From Clarkia xantiana subsp. parviflora (taxonomy: Eukaryota; Streptophyta; Magnoliopsida; Myrtales; Onagraceae), in NCBI GenBank assembly GCA_036873135.1, contig JAPTYO010000010.1, positions 22,127,772-22,191,771 on the forward strand: DNA of 64,000 bases, read 5' to 3'. Every line of letters starts with the position of its first letter. Position 1 is the first letter of the stretch. The notes beneath the pieces were generated by a model that worked only from the letters and a program-made list of their open reading frames with translations, did no database searches and was not told the origin of the DNA. Shown piece after piece: positions 37,587 through 48,278 of the stretch. A program made the translations under genes and the position numbers.

Positions 37587-38123
37587 TTATTTCTCATATG
37601 TTTCGAATAGGTCCATCGTTGTCTTGATCGACTTGATCAAACACGTTAGGCCTTTCTCGTTAACAAACCATGAAAGATGAAACATCCTCATTACCTTCTG
37701 AGCCCGAGTCCATACGTCCAACTCATCAGCGGGATCATGATAGGCTATTAAGCTGTCATCACTGCATAGAACACTGAAGTATTCCGCCATCAATGATCTA
37801 GCTTCGGCGGCCTTACCCTTACCGAAGCGAAAGTATATGACACACCAAAGATGCAACACGTTGGGTTGCGTAAACTCTTCTTCTACTTCATTTGTCAGCC
37901 GCGAGAGGATCAACTCTCGTGCATTTCGATCTTTCCTCAACATTTTCTTGTTGTTTCTATCATGTGAGTTTTTGTATTCGTCCAAGCTCAGCCTATCTTC
38001 CATCAGATTGATCTGATTTTCAAGATCCGCAGCGATCAGAAGATCCATAACATTATCTCTCCATGCATCGTAATCCATGCCGTCCATATTGCATGGCTCG
38101 TAGAACTGTACCGGGTCAGCCAT
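37587..38123 (-). pseudogene. Copia C Gag-like ORF
   Basis: The 178-residue ORF starts MADPVQFYEPCNMDGMDYDA. It contains ARELILSRLTNEV and FGKGKAAEARSLMAEYF, similar in layout to Copia Gag (substrate-like WRDNVMDLLIAADLENQI, then helical segments). No zinc knuckle follows. Assignment rests on position in the element and general resemblance. Confidence 0.6.
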
Positions 38124-39487
38124 GAAAAACTAACACTTTGATGGTCATGCAAGAATCAGGGAGACAATAACATTTTGAGAAAAAATTGCATACATCAAAT
38201 ACCTACTAAGATGGAATCCGACAAATAATGATTAGTCATCTAAACCAACCGACCACCAGTAAACCGATGGAAGATGGCTGTGAAAGAGTTCACACTATCG
38301 CTGTCTTCTATCTAATAGATCAGTCTCTTAAAACGGTTTTAATCGCAAATTACCAGAACATGAATTTTAAAATAAGCATACCCGATATTGGCTTTCCCAA
38401 GGCCCTTTTTGTTTTGGAAAATCATTCTGATGAATTCACTCATGCATATATAATTCTACTATCCATGTAAATTATCATATGCCAATAACATTCATCATAC
38501 ACACAACACACATGTTTACGCATCATGCGTCTAATGTTCCGAGGAACTCATGATTGCATTCATAATTCTACTTACAAGTAAATTATCAAATGTAACTTCA
38601 TCCTCAACATTCTAGCATACGTGTCAAACATGTAGCGTTCACATCAATCATACATATTTGGTGACTGGTTTTCGGTTTTAAAATAATTTTAAACATTAGG
38701 GGCTGATTTGCCATTCATGCTTATATTCAATTACGCAACATTCTAGACATGAATCCTAGGCATTTACAACCATCACATCATGTCTATCCTAGTGCGCATT
38801 CCATATATTTAACCAGGGCTCCGCCCACATCATGCAATTTCCAGCTAGCTTGACTATGTCAAGACAACATTTCTAATCATGCATCAATATATATATATAG
38901 AATAATAAACAATTGCAATTCAGACCTCTAATTAATCCAGTCCAAAAAACATGTATCTCCGAGATCTATCCCCATAATCGAAACAAGGTATAAAGGTTAG
39001 CAACCCTATGAGCACTGTGTCTGTGTAGTCCATTTCGAGGTTAAAAAATATTTGGATTTTAAAACTTGACCTCCCTATTTTAATTGACTTGAATTCGGTT
39101 TGGAAACATTGTTCAGTTCAGTCAATTTCAGTCTGTTTTGGTCCGGTTCAGTTCGGTTTAGAAAATCCGGTTCGGTTCTGTCCGGTTTTTAATTTTAAAA
39201 TCTAGTTCAGTCCGAACCGGTCCAAGAAAATAGGGTTCGGTTCAACACTCAAAACGGTTTGGTTATATCCACTTAATTACCCCGTTCCGACCCGACCCGA
39301 ATAGGTCGAACCGATTGAGAAAATCCGGTTCGGTTTTATTTCGTCCCGGTTTAACATATTGGACTGGCCCAATAATTAAAATTTTAAAGGTTGGGCGAAA
39401 TGCTTACTTGTGGCCCAAGTAGGGTTTTAAAGTCCAAAAATATTTAACTTGACCACCAAGTAACATTAATTATATAAAATAATTTCC

Positions 39488-39527
<40 letters not shown>

Positions 39528-40220
39528 CGGACCAAACACAAACATATATATATTTATTGCTAAGATTCTATTTATAAGATTTAATCAACAATATATATAT
39601 ATATATATATATGCAAAATTCGGTTCAATATATAATATATATATTTATTTATTTGTTGTCAATATTTTAAATAGGGTAAAAAATATACTGACATTATATT
39701 TTCTCAATCTTTTAGGTAACTAAATCTATCAATAATATCTATAACCCTATTTAAATATTTAGATATATTGATAGTGATATATATTTCTATATATTAATGT
39801 GAATCTATCCTAATGTTCCTAATTATAGATATATTGTTACCTTAATTAAAAATTAAAATATGGTAAACAATATTATTTTAATAATTTTATATGTTTGTGC
39901 CGAAATTTCTTTACTTGGTGACCAAAAAATTAAAAAATTTACCTTGAAAATTGCTAGAATTTTCGGCACAAACACCTAATTAGGAACAAGTGGTCAAATT
40001 TTAATAAGATATACAATCCAATGTTTGATTTTGATAAATATTACATTTTTCTTGAAGATCATGAACATCAAATTAACCAAGAACATGAAAATTTATGACC
40101 CATCATAAAACCTTTAAAAATTCAAAAAATTTAAATCTTTTTTACTTTAAAGTTCTTTTCGGTCCAAAATTAAAAAAAAATCAAGAACACAAATTTATCA
40201 AAATCATGAACTCCTAACAC
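38124..40220 (-). other. Leader of Copia element C (~2.1 kb non-coding)
   Basis: AT-rich with no coding signal. It includes a CGGTT-rich low-complexity tract (about 39110-39345, many copies of GGTTCGGTT and its relatives) and two TA runs (about 39493-39525 and 39592-39612). Confidence 0.5.
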
Positions 40221-40234
40221 ATGCTCTGATACCA
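40221..40234 (-). promoter_or_regulatory. Primer binding site of Copia element C
   Basis: The minus strand reads TGGTATCAGAGCAT, complementary to initiator tRNA-Met, one base inside the LTR. Confidence 0.9.
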
Positions 40235-40235
40235 C

Positions 40236-40835
40236 TGTTAGATTACGATGAGTAATCACTACGGAAACTTAAACATGGTATGTGCTAGTAATATCAATTA
40301 CGCAGCGGAAAGTTTACACATACCTCAAGAGTAACCGTAGTCCAAGATCCTTGCTCGAGGGAGTTCGCGATCCTCCGGTCGGAACCCGTAGAAGTCCTTG
40401 TGAAAGAAGCCATACACGGTATAAGCTCCACAGCAAAGCCTCTGATCGATTCTTGGCACAGGGACAGATCTCTGGAGAGTTTGCTCGAAAGCAATTTGGC
40501 ACACCCTTGGTGAGGTACTTGGTGCGGCCGAACCTATAGAGTGGAGATGAGGGTTTTTCTCTCTAAAACTCTCTTGTGAGGGAATTATGATTAACCCTAA
40601 AATTTACCTAACACCTCTTATTTATAGGAGGAGTAAAGTGGACAAAAGTCCACTTTACCCCACCATAAACATTCGGCCGGCCTATGTATTTGGGGAGGCC
40701 CAATTTTGGGCCTCCCATGTCAATTGGGATTTGGGTCTAGCCCAATTACCCTAATGTGACATTTACCCAAGTTCATTAGGTAAATTATACATATTATGGG
40801 CTACTAATTACGGCGCCCATCACCATATGCTTACA
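40236..40835 (-). repeat. Right LTR of Copia element C (600 bp)
   Basis: Same length as the left copy. The short ORFs seen in both LTRs are not genes: they are mirrored in each copy and have no known domain. Confidence 0.93.
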
Positions 40836-40864
40836 ATATATGTGAAAAGATCAATATGGTTTCA

Positions 40865-41180
40865 TTCCTTGAAGTGGGTTTATTAATACATGCATTATTA
40901 TGAAAAAAAAGGGGAAAAAAAGAATAGTGTGGCATGGTTGTCAGATGCTGAAATATATCCATATATAAATGGTAAACAAAATTATACGCATCGCCCACTA
41001 AATATGCTTCGCTCCCTGAAGTGGGCATTGCAATTTATGATTATAAAGATGATATACTCCACTCCCTGAAGTGAGTATTGTAGTTTGTATGATTATAATG
41101 TTATATTATACTCCGTGAAGTGAGTATTACCTGTATGATTGCAACGATAATGTTTTGCACTCCATGAAGTGAATGATGTG
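40865..41180 (+). repeat. Interspersed CTCCNTGAAGTGRG repeats in the Copia B leader
   Basis: Five copies of a motif close to ACTCCCTGAAGTGAGTATT occur at about 40868, 41010, 41058, 41110 and 41159, spaced 48-140 bases apart. Confidence 0.75.
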
Positions 41181-41559
41181 ATCTATGGTTATATTAACTC
41201 TGAAAGAGTACAAATACAAGTTTGCTAAAGTCATCATGGTCATCGACATGGTTGATTTAAAATAGATGAATTATTTAACATCATCATGATATCGATAAAG
41301 AACGATGGTGCCTCTTACAAATAAAGAATGCAAAATCCAATTGATTTGGAAGAATGATACTTTTGAGATGCGTGATGACGCTAGCAGAAAATTAAAGATA
41401 ATATGCAGCGCGAAAGTTGATAATTTTATGAAGTGCAATGATATTAGGCAAAGTTTGGCCTCAGTGATAGAAAAGTGAAAATAATCTTCCATAAATTATT
41501 CGTCAATACTTTAATATTACGATCAAGAATATTGCATTCTTTATGAATATCGTATCTTG

Positions 41560-42245
41560 AAGATACGATATCACGATCCTGAAGATCAAGAATATTCATA
41601 TTATTTTTTTAAATTCCGCATTTACAATTATATTTTATATTTATTGCATTACATTTACAATTTTCTTTTTATTTCTTGCACTGCAATATATTTATTATAT
41701 ATATATATTTATGCTAATTGCATTTCATTATAAAATTATCCAGAAGATCAAGAGTTATTCAAAAGCTCAAAAAAAATGATAATATTAGGATCCGGAATAT
41801 CCTAGAATGTATGAAAAAATGGATCTGAAACATTGTATTTATGAAATAAAGATCTTCGTGTATAAGAAAACAAATCATGTATATCATGAATTATTATAAA
41901 TAAGGGATCCTGAAGATCTCAAGAGATCATGAGTTATGAATAAAGGATCTTGAAGATCCTAGAAGATATAGAACTATAAATAAAGGATCCCGAAGATCCT
42001 AACGATCTTAAATTTTGAACAGAGATCCTGAAGATCCTGAATTATGAACGGAGATCCTAAAGATACTGAATTTCGAATTAATGATCTGAAAAGATGAAAA
42101 TAGGATCTGAACATCCTAAGATATTTTGAGACATAAAAATAATACTAAAAAAATCTCCTTAAAGATTTTGAGTTATGAATAAGGATCCTAATATATTTTT
42201 GAGCTATAAATGATCCCGAAGATCATGAAATTTAGCATTTATACG
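41560..42245 (+). repeat. Degenerate GATCCTGAAGATC repeat array in Copia B
   Basis: A dozen or more copies of GATCCTGAAGATC and variants occur, often spaced about 25-45 bases and alternating with ATTATGAA-type spacers. There is no reading frame. The repeat lies between the LTR side and the integrase relics. Confidence 0.75.
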
Positions 42246-42999
42246 AAGTTATTTATTTATTTACGCTTTATACATTTTTTTTTTATAATTGATATCTTAC
42301 ATATACAGTATATATTATTATAAAGAATTGATTACTCCGCAATCATCATTATGATAACGATGAATAAAATAATAATATGCGGATTATGTTACAAGAGATA
42401 CATGACATATCTCCTACGGAAATACGAAAGATATACATATCAGTTAAACCAGAAGTTTACTGATGCATAGAGGTAAACCAGAAGTTTTACCCATATACTA
42501 CAATATTTGGCGTGACCGGTTAGAGACCATTCTGGATCACTTATGTTGCGCAAGAAATTATTTGGAAGAACCTGAAGATTCTCCATAAATCATTACGATG
42601 CTTGCTCCCAAGAAAAATTAATTATGTGATCATCATCAACTAAGTTCGGGATAAAATCTCATTATTTATGGAAATTATAAAAGGTGAATATGAGCCCGTT
42701 CACCTGCCATGTAGATCACGATATTATTTAGAAAGATGCATCTACAATATGGCCACATGTGCGTTGATTATGGATTTACAAGAGCATTTCCAGATTATGC
42801 AATAAAGAATGATAATGATATTGAAAGTTGATATTTACTACAAGATTCAGACAATTACATGTCAAGATTTGCAGTTTAGCATAACAGTTACAAATAACCT
42901 CCAATTAAATAGCTAAACTGCTACTAATGAGAGCAAATACAAATGCACGCTATTATAAAGCAGCATTATAATTGCGCATCAAGCCAATGATAAATCGCA

Positions 43000-44880
43000 G
43001 TTCTCCCCATTACAACCAACTTTTGGTCAAGAGATAAATTTCTCATATATGAATTTATGATGTGCGAATATGTTGAATTGCTCCACCGCAACGAACAAAG
43101 ATGGGACTGGAATGTTGGGAAAAATATGATTGATATAAAAAATTAATTGGGAACAATGAATGATATGTATTTAAAGTAAGAGTTGTTGATTGTCATTGAT
43201 GAACAACTTTTCCCAACATTAGGGGAGAAAAGAAGCAGCTGGCATAAAAGAGATTGACTGAAAAAGTTGTTATTATCTCATTTAGATCCCCTCACAATGA
43301 TAATATGAACCTGAAGTTCAAAGAGATATCTATTTTCAGATACTGCCTATTAAGTGACTTTATGAGACCCAGAAAGTCATAAGTCAATTACCGGCTGCAA
43401 ATGCTCCAATTTAAATGTCTCAGTTGGACAAACTATAATGAAAAATAATTCACACCTAAAGCGTGTGATATCGGTTCCGAATAAGTTTTTAAAAGAAGAA
43501 TGGAGCATAGGAGGAAAAAAAAAAAAGATAAGTATGGTCTTATTATGGGGGTGATTTCCCAAAACAAGTAAAGACATAACTAAATATGAAACCCCAGAAG
43601 TGGTTCAGGTACCTGAAAGTTATTACAATTAAGAGATCTCAGTGAGTTATGTCATTAATGGGAATTTATGGAACCAAAGATATCAAGTTGTTGGCAACAA
43701 TTTTGAATATTATTCACGAGTGAAATCTTAAAACAAGACGAGGATCTTGAGCTATGTTTGTCATAGAATCATTATGATTGGCCAAAGTTTGAAAAGACGC
43801 AAGTATGAGCATGAAAAATGCAGAATGCATTAATAGATTGCATCGTAAGATAGGTACAACCCGTGGTATAAAGACTTTTCCGCAAAAATATGACAATTAT
43901 TATATGAATCATTTGGTGGAGCAATAACCTTCAAATACATTATTAAGTTGGCAGCACATACAAGGTTTTAATATGCGTCTCATGATATGAATAATTTTAT
44001 AGCCTATTTGGGTGACTAATTTGATAGTGAAATCCACATAAAAATTCCAGAATGATTTAAAATGCTATCATGAATATTTTTAAGAATGTTGGATGATAAA
44101 AATATTGTATCATTTACGGGTTGCTTATGGTATATTATCCCCACTATATCAACATTTGAGCTAAGTTGTAGCGAATGCTAATATAAGTATACGAATAAAG
44201 CAAAATGATATTTGATAAAATGAATTTATCATGCTAAGCCGAAAGGGGCATCGCGTGAGGGGGAGAATTTGAAGATCTTGAAACTCCTGAAGAGTTTTAA
44301 ATACAATCAATTTATTGATGATGTTAAAATTACAATGATTGTAAGAATGATATATTTGAATAATATATTTTTCTTCATCGTGAAATTGGTAAAGAACATA
44401 ATGGTCCAGAAGTACATTATATAATGCTACATTAGCGCTAATATATCTTGCTAATTACAAGGAACATGTTATATTATTAGTTATAAGCCAGATTTAGTTC
44501 TTTCATAATATTGTGAAATTTGAACAACGTTAAGAACATATTGCGGTATCTCCGAGGGATGAATAACATGAGCTTGTTATCATAACGAGACAATACTTGA
44601 ATTTATTAACTATATGCAGGTGAAGTTGTGCAATTTAATTATGAGGATAATGTAGCATATGTCGCTTAGATGGAAGAATACTACATCAAAGGAAACAAGA
44701 TGAAACATATTTTCCTAAGTTATTTTTCATCAACGATTTTGAGAAGAAGACAACATAACATCCAACAGGTTTTTGCGGATTTATTCCCGAAGATTTACCG
44801 GTTGCGAAATTTGAAGATTGTTGAATAATACTGAATTGCGTCGACTTAATGAAATTATGTGATGTCGACATCAGAGGGAG
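43000..44880 (+). pseudogene. Copia B pol remnants (integrase end to RNase H end)
   Basis: Heavily interrupted plus-strand fragments include FGQEINFSYMN, ELLHRNEQRWDWNVGKNMID and a DEQLFPTLG segment. Then come NDWPKF-type relics and, near 44700-44860, KMKHIFLSYF followed by VFADLF and LRRLNEIM. These correspond to the Copia linker and the RNase H C-terminus. Most of RT is gone. Many stops are present. Confidence 0.65.
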
Positions 44881-45080
44881 AATCTACAACGCTGCATTAT
44901 TTTTCACTTACCCAATGTTTTATCCCATTGGGTTTTCCTGGTAAGGTTTTTAACGAGGCAGCTTACAAAAGGGATCCATAATTGTGTACTATTTTTCCTT
45001 CATTAGATTTTTATCCCAATGAGTTTTTTCTAGTTAGTTTTTAACGAGGCACAATTCCCTTATGAACATCCAATGGGGAG

Positions 45081-45325
45081 TGTTATGAATATATTATGTG
45101 GATGTTCAATATTATGTGTATATATCATCTTAATTTAGGCTTTCCTTGTTTTGATTTTTCTTCCTCTCCAATATTATGTGTATATATCATCTTCCTAATT
45201 TAGGCTTTCCTTGTATTGATTTTTCTTCATCTCCAAGTCTATGTAATCCCTATATAAGGGCCCCATGTGTGATAATAAGATCATCCTCAAATTCCTCTAT
45301 TCTATTACTCTCTATTTTCGTAACA
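45081..45325 (+). repeat. Right LTR of Copia element B (245 bp, internal tandem duplication)
   Basis: It contains two adjacent ~63-bp units (45108-45169 and 45170-45234), each starting AATATTATGTGTATATATCA, where the left LTR has one. It ends TTTTCGTAACA and is followed by the ATATG duplication. Confidence 0.87.
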
Positions 45326-45330
45326 ATATG

Positions 45331-46799
45331 CACTATACTAAATTCTATTTGAAATTTTGTTTCTGAATTTTTTCAAGAAAATTTAAAAATTACTTTTAAC
45401 TCATTAACACCAGACTCTACATTTTAAATAATCAAACATGAGTAGCATATTTAATAAGATTTTTTTTATAAATCTGTTATGTTGTTTTTTTCTGCATATA
45501 ATTTAATAATCGAATTTCTTTATCTTCTACCTTCTTAATTTAAAACTAAATATTAATTTATCTATTTAATTTTTACAATTTTTTAAAGTAATCTATACTT
45601 TGATTAAATCGATCTTACACCAAACACTTCAAAAAATTTACTTGAATAAAATTAACTTAATAATGTGAAATAATCATATTTGGTATGATTCATTTAATAT
45701 ATATATATATATATATATTTGCAATAAACAAGTAATATTTTTAATTGCTTTGTATATAACGTGTGTATTTTTTACTTTTTATTTTATATCAAGTAAATAA
45801 TATTTAATTGTTGATATATTTCATTTTACACAAATAAATAATAGTGCATCTACTTAATATGATCATTAATTAGCAAATCAATTAAATTTTATCACTTCTT
45901 TGTATATGAATACTAATCAATTCTTATTTAATTGCATGTAAAGTATAATATCGTGTACATTTATGTACTTTTTCAACACTCTTAAATGCATACCAATTAT
46001 TATTATTTCTTTCAATTTACATAAGAACTTATAGTCGTTTATATTTGTATTTAATTTCGTAGTCTAATTTTAGTTTGGAAAATATTTATCTAAGTTTTGT
46101 CAACATCATTTGTTCTTATAAGTTACAAGAGATAATTATCTCCTCTACACGGAGCTTTAAAATTAGGGCAAGACTACTAATTCATTTTCAATTTCTGTTT
46201 CATTAAAAAGTTAATCAAACTAGGTTTTACACTCAAATCTAAAAAAATCAAGTTTTGCATCCGCTATGAAAATTATTTCCATTTGCATGAACCCGTAGAA
46301 AAATTATTTACAATTACACTAAAACTTTAAGAGGGTAATAAAAGAAAAATAAATGTTAAATAGTTGAAAAGTTAACTACATAAAAGTAATACTGAAAGTA
46401 TAAACCTAAAGTAAATATATCGTAATAACTATATCTTTGACTCAATAAAAATGAAACAATAATTTGATAATATTATGTAAACTTTCTTAATCTGCTAACG
46501 TATGATTGCAAACTGGTGAAAAATAATAATTTTCATTACAAATTTAGCAAAAAAAATCCATCCAAGCTGGAGCAACAAAAAAAAAGTCAAAATATAAAAT
46601 CTGAGTTCATACGTTAATTAATATATATAAATTTAAAAAATATATATCAATATATGAAAAAGAAACAAAAATTTAAACTACAATATTTTAGATAAAAAAA
46701 ATATAAATTCAAAAAGATAGAAATAATTCGCCATGAAATCTTCACACGTTGCGTATGATGTTCAGTTAAGATAGAAATGTATAATTTCAAGTATTATAT
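45331..46799. other. AT-rich non-coding sequence right of Copia B
   Basis: No recognisable gene or element ends. TA runs occur near 45695-45720. It may be the right part of Helitron H3. Confidence 0.35.
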
Positions 46800-46990
46800 A
46801 CCTTGGTCCCGCGTAGAGCAAACGAATGTGCTAACTGGATCGCTACTCAACCCATAAAGAGGTCGTGTCATTTGAATTGGGTCTGCGCACTCCCGCCCTC
46901 TCTATTATCGTTAATTGTAAAGGACAGAGATTTCGCCCCTCCTTGAACTTTTCTTATAATATGAATGAATCATCTGTTGGCAAAAAAACA
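46800..46990 (+). pseudogene. 5'-truncated LINE tail (RNase H end and poly(A))
   Basis: The plus strand reads RRANECANWIATQPIKRSCH and LNWVCALPPSLLS, closely paralleling ANRCANWIAIQSRNEMCP and LNWVSLPPSSLIS of the LINE at 17.9-23.7 kb. It ends in TGTTGGCAAAAAAA, the same 3' tail. Only about 190 bp of the LINE is present. A 5-bp ATACC on each side may be a target duplication. Confidence 0.78.
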
Positions 46991-47129
46991 TACCAACAAT
47001 TATATAAAAAATAGACCACGCAACATGTGTAACCAAGTTGAATAAAAAATAACCAAATTGAAAATTAACAACAAGCAACAATTTTATAAAAAGATTTTTA
47101 AACGCGCAACGCGCGGGTCAACTAACTAG

Positions 47130-48278
47130 TATATATATATATAAAGTATAAACAACAATCATGCTCATCATTACAAGATACAAGTAGTGAAAGAGGTTAT
47201 ACATGTTGCATTCACATGCCTCTCGTTAAAGCGGTAGCAGCAAAAGTTAGACCTCAACGGCCGATAAACTTTTAGGAGCCTATCAAATTGTTCATTAATA
47301 ATTGTGATGCTACCTTGCATAGAAGAGTTCAACTTGTTACAACGTTAATAATAAAGACATCTGACAAATCACTGGAGGAAGAGTTGACAATGTTTCATTT
47401 CTCATTGCACAATTTTCCTTTCAAAACATCACTATAGTCGAAATAATTATTATATTCTTTTTATTCTTACAATGATCACATCCTTTCAAGTAGCACCTAT
47501 CAACAAGTCCCTGAAAGAAGACACATTCTAATTTAGAGTTTCTCTTAGATTTGTCAGAACTGAGAACAATTGCAGAAAAATGTGTTTGGTTTGCACTAAT
47601 GGTCGAAGAAATGGATAAGTATGTTGTATGCTTGATTTAAAGAGAGAAGAGGAGGAGTAGACTATTGCGCACATTTGGGAAAAAAAATCACCTAGTCCAT
47701 CAAGAATCAGAAAAAACGCTCATTATCTTTATGCTAAATGTGTTGCTGAAAAGCTTCAACGTCGATACAAGGTAAGACACGTGCAATGTTATACTCAGTT
47801 AAAAGATTTTTTAATACAGTAAAAAAAACAGAAATATGATCTGATCCCTTGTTTAGTAGAGTAGTGATCTCCCTATGGATTTGTGAAGTGTGATTACCCG
47901 ATGGGGATTCCCTTAATATCACAGTACTAAAATTTGAGGAAAATCGTTCGACTTGTCCCGAAAAATCCGATCTCATTTTATGAATTGGAAAAATATTATT
48001 GACCGTAATTTTAGACTCTAATAAACCTCGTAATATAAAAGGTAAACTGTAAATCCTAACTTCTCTGGGAGCCCAATAATTTATCATCCCATTAATTGGT
48101 GTCCAAAATTTATTTCTTTGGGCCCATTAAGCTTAAACTTTTCAATTTCCATGACGGTTGAAAGACGACGACAGTTGACAGTTGTTCGTTGAGCCACGAA
48201 GAAGAAAGAAAGAAACCTAGCAGTTGGCGGCAAAACCCTAGCGACCGCGAACTGATCTAACCTTTGATTGTCTTCAGC
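47130..48278. other. Spacer and probable CTU2 promoter / 5' leader
   Basis: No gene recognised. A 117-codon minus-strand ORF (47734-48087) has no familiar domain and overlaps the presumed promoter. The last ~170 bases are less AT-rich, as expected of the leader before the ATG at 48279. Confidence 0.35.

Larger units (their letters stand above)
31788..40835 (-). mobile_element. Copia element C (younger, minus strand, nested in B)
   Basis: LTRs of exactly 600 bp each (31788-32387 and 40236-40835) begin TGTTAGATTACG and end ATGCTTACA. The target duplication ATATA is at 31783-31787 and 40836-40840. I count about 19 mismatches between the LTRs (~97% identity), so it is much younger than B. The primer site is at 40221-40234. 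RT and RNase H are nearly intact; Gag is present, but zinc knuckle, protease and integrase are not recognisable between 35442 and 37586. The leader between primer site and Gag is about 2.1 kb. A hAT MITE lies at 33141-33783. Confidence 0.92.
31166..45325 (+). mobile_element. Copia element B (old, plus strand, split by Copia C)
   Basis: Short LTRs lie at 31166-31329 and 45081-45325, with exact 5-bp duplications ATATG at 31161-31165 and 45326-45330. A GTTATCAGCACGA primer-site-like sequence follows the left LTR at 31331, and a CCAATGGGGAG polypurine tract precedes the right LTR. The coding part (40841-45080) is heavily decayed but still shows GQEINFSYMN-type integrase and RNase H remnants on the plus strand. 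Copia element C was inserted into its leader at 31788. Confidence 0.85.
29521..47129 (+). mobile_element. Helitron H3: 3' terminus at 47129, 5' end tentative
   Basis: The right end is well formed: GC hairpin ACGCGCAACGCGCG (47102-47115), then CTAG at 47126-47129 and T. The 5' end is a guess: TCTATATCTATCTATC at 29521, preceded by A. If correct, the Helitron body is 29521-31160 plus 45331-47129, with Copia B and C nested within it. The body is AT-rich and non-coding apart from a LINE tail at 46800-46990. The 3' terminus has confidence of about 0.6; the full span much less. Confidence 0.35.

Noticed and set aside
31834..40539. Repeated 60-85-codon ORFs in both 600-bp LTRs of Copia C
   Set aside because: LTR sequence duplicated at both ends; no conserved domain and antisense overlaps.
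41560..42245. CRISPR-like array of short repeats
   Set aside because: Plant nuclear retrotransposon context. Repeats are degenerate with irregular spacing and no cas genes.
47734..48087. 117-codon minus-strand ORF upstream of CTU2
   Set aside because: No recognisable domain, lies in the likely promoter region, and no splice or leader signals support it.
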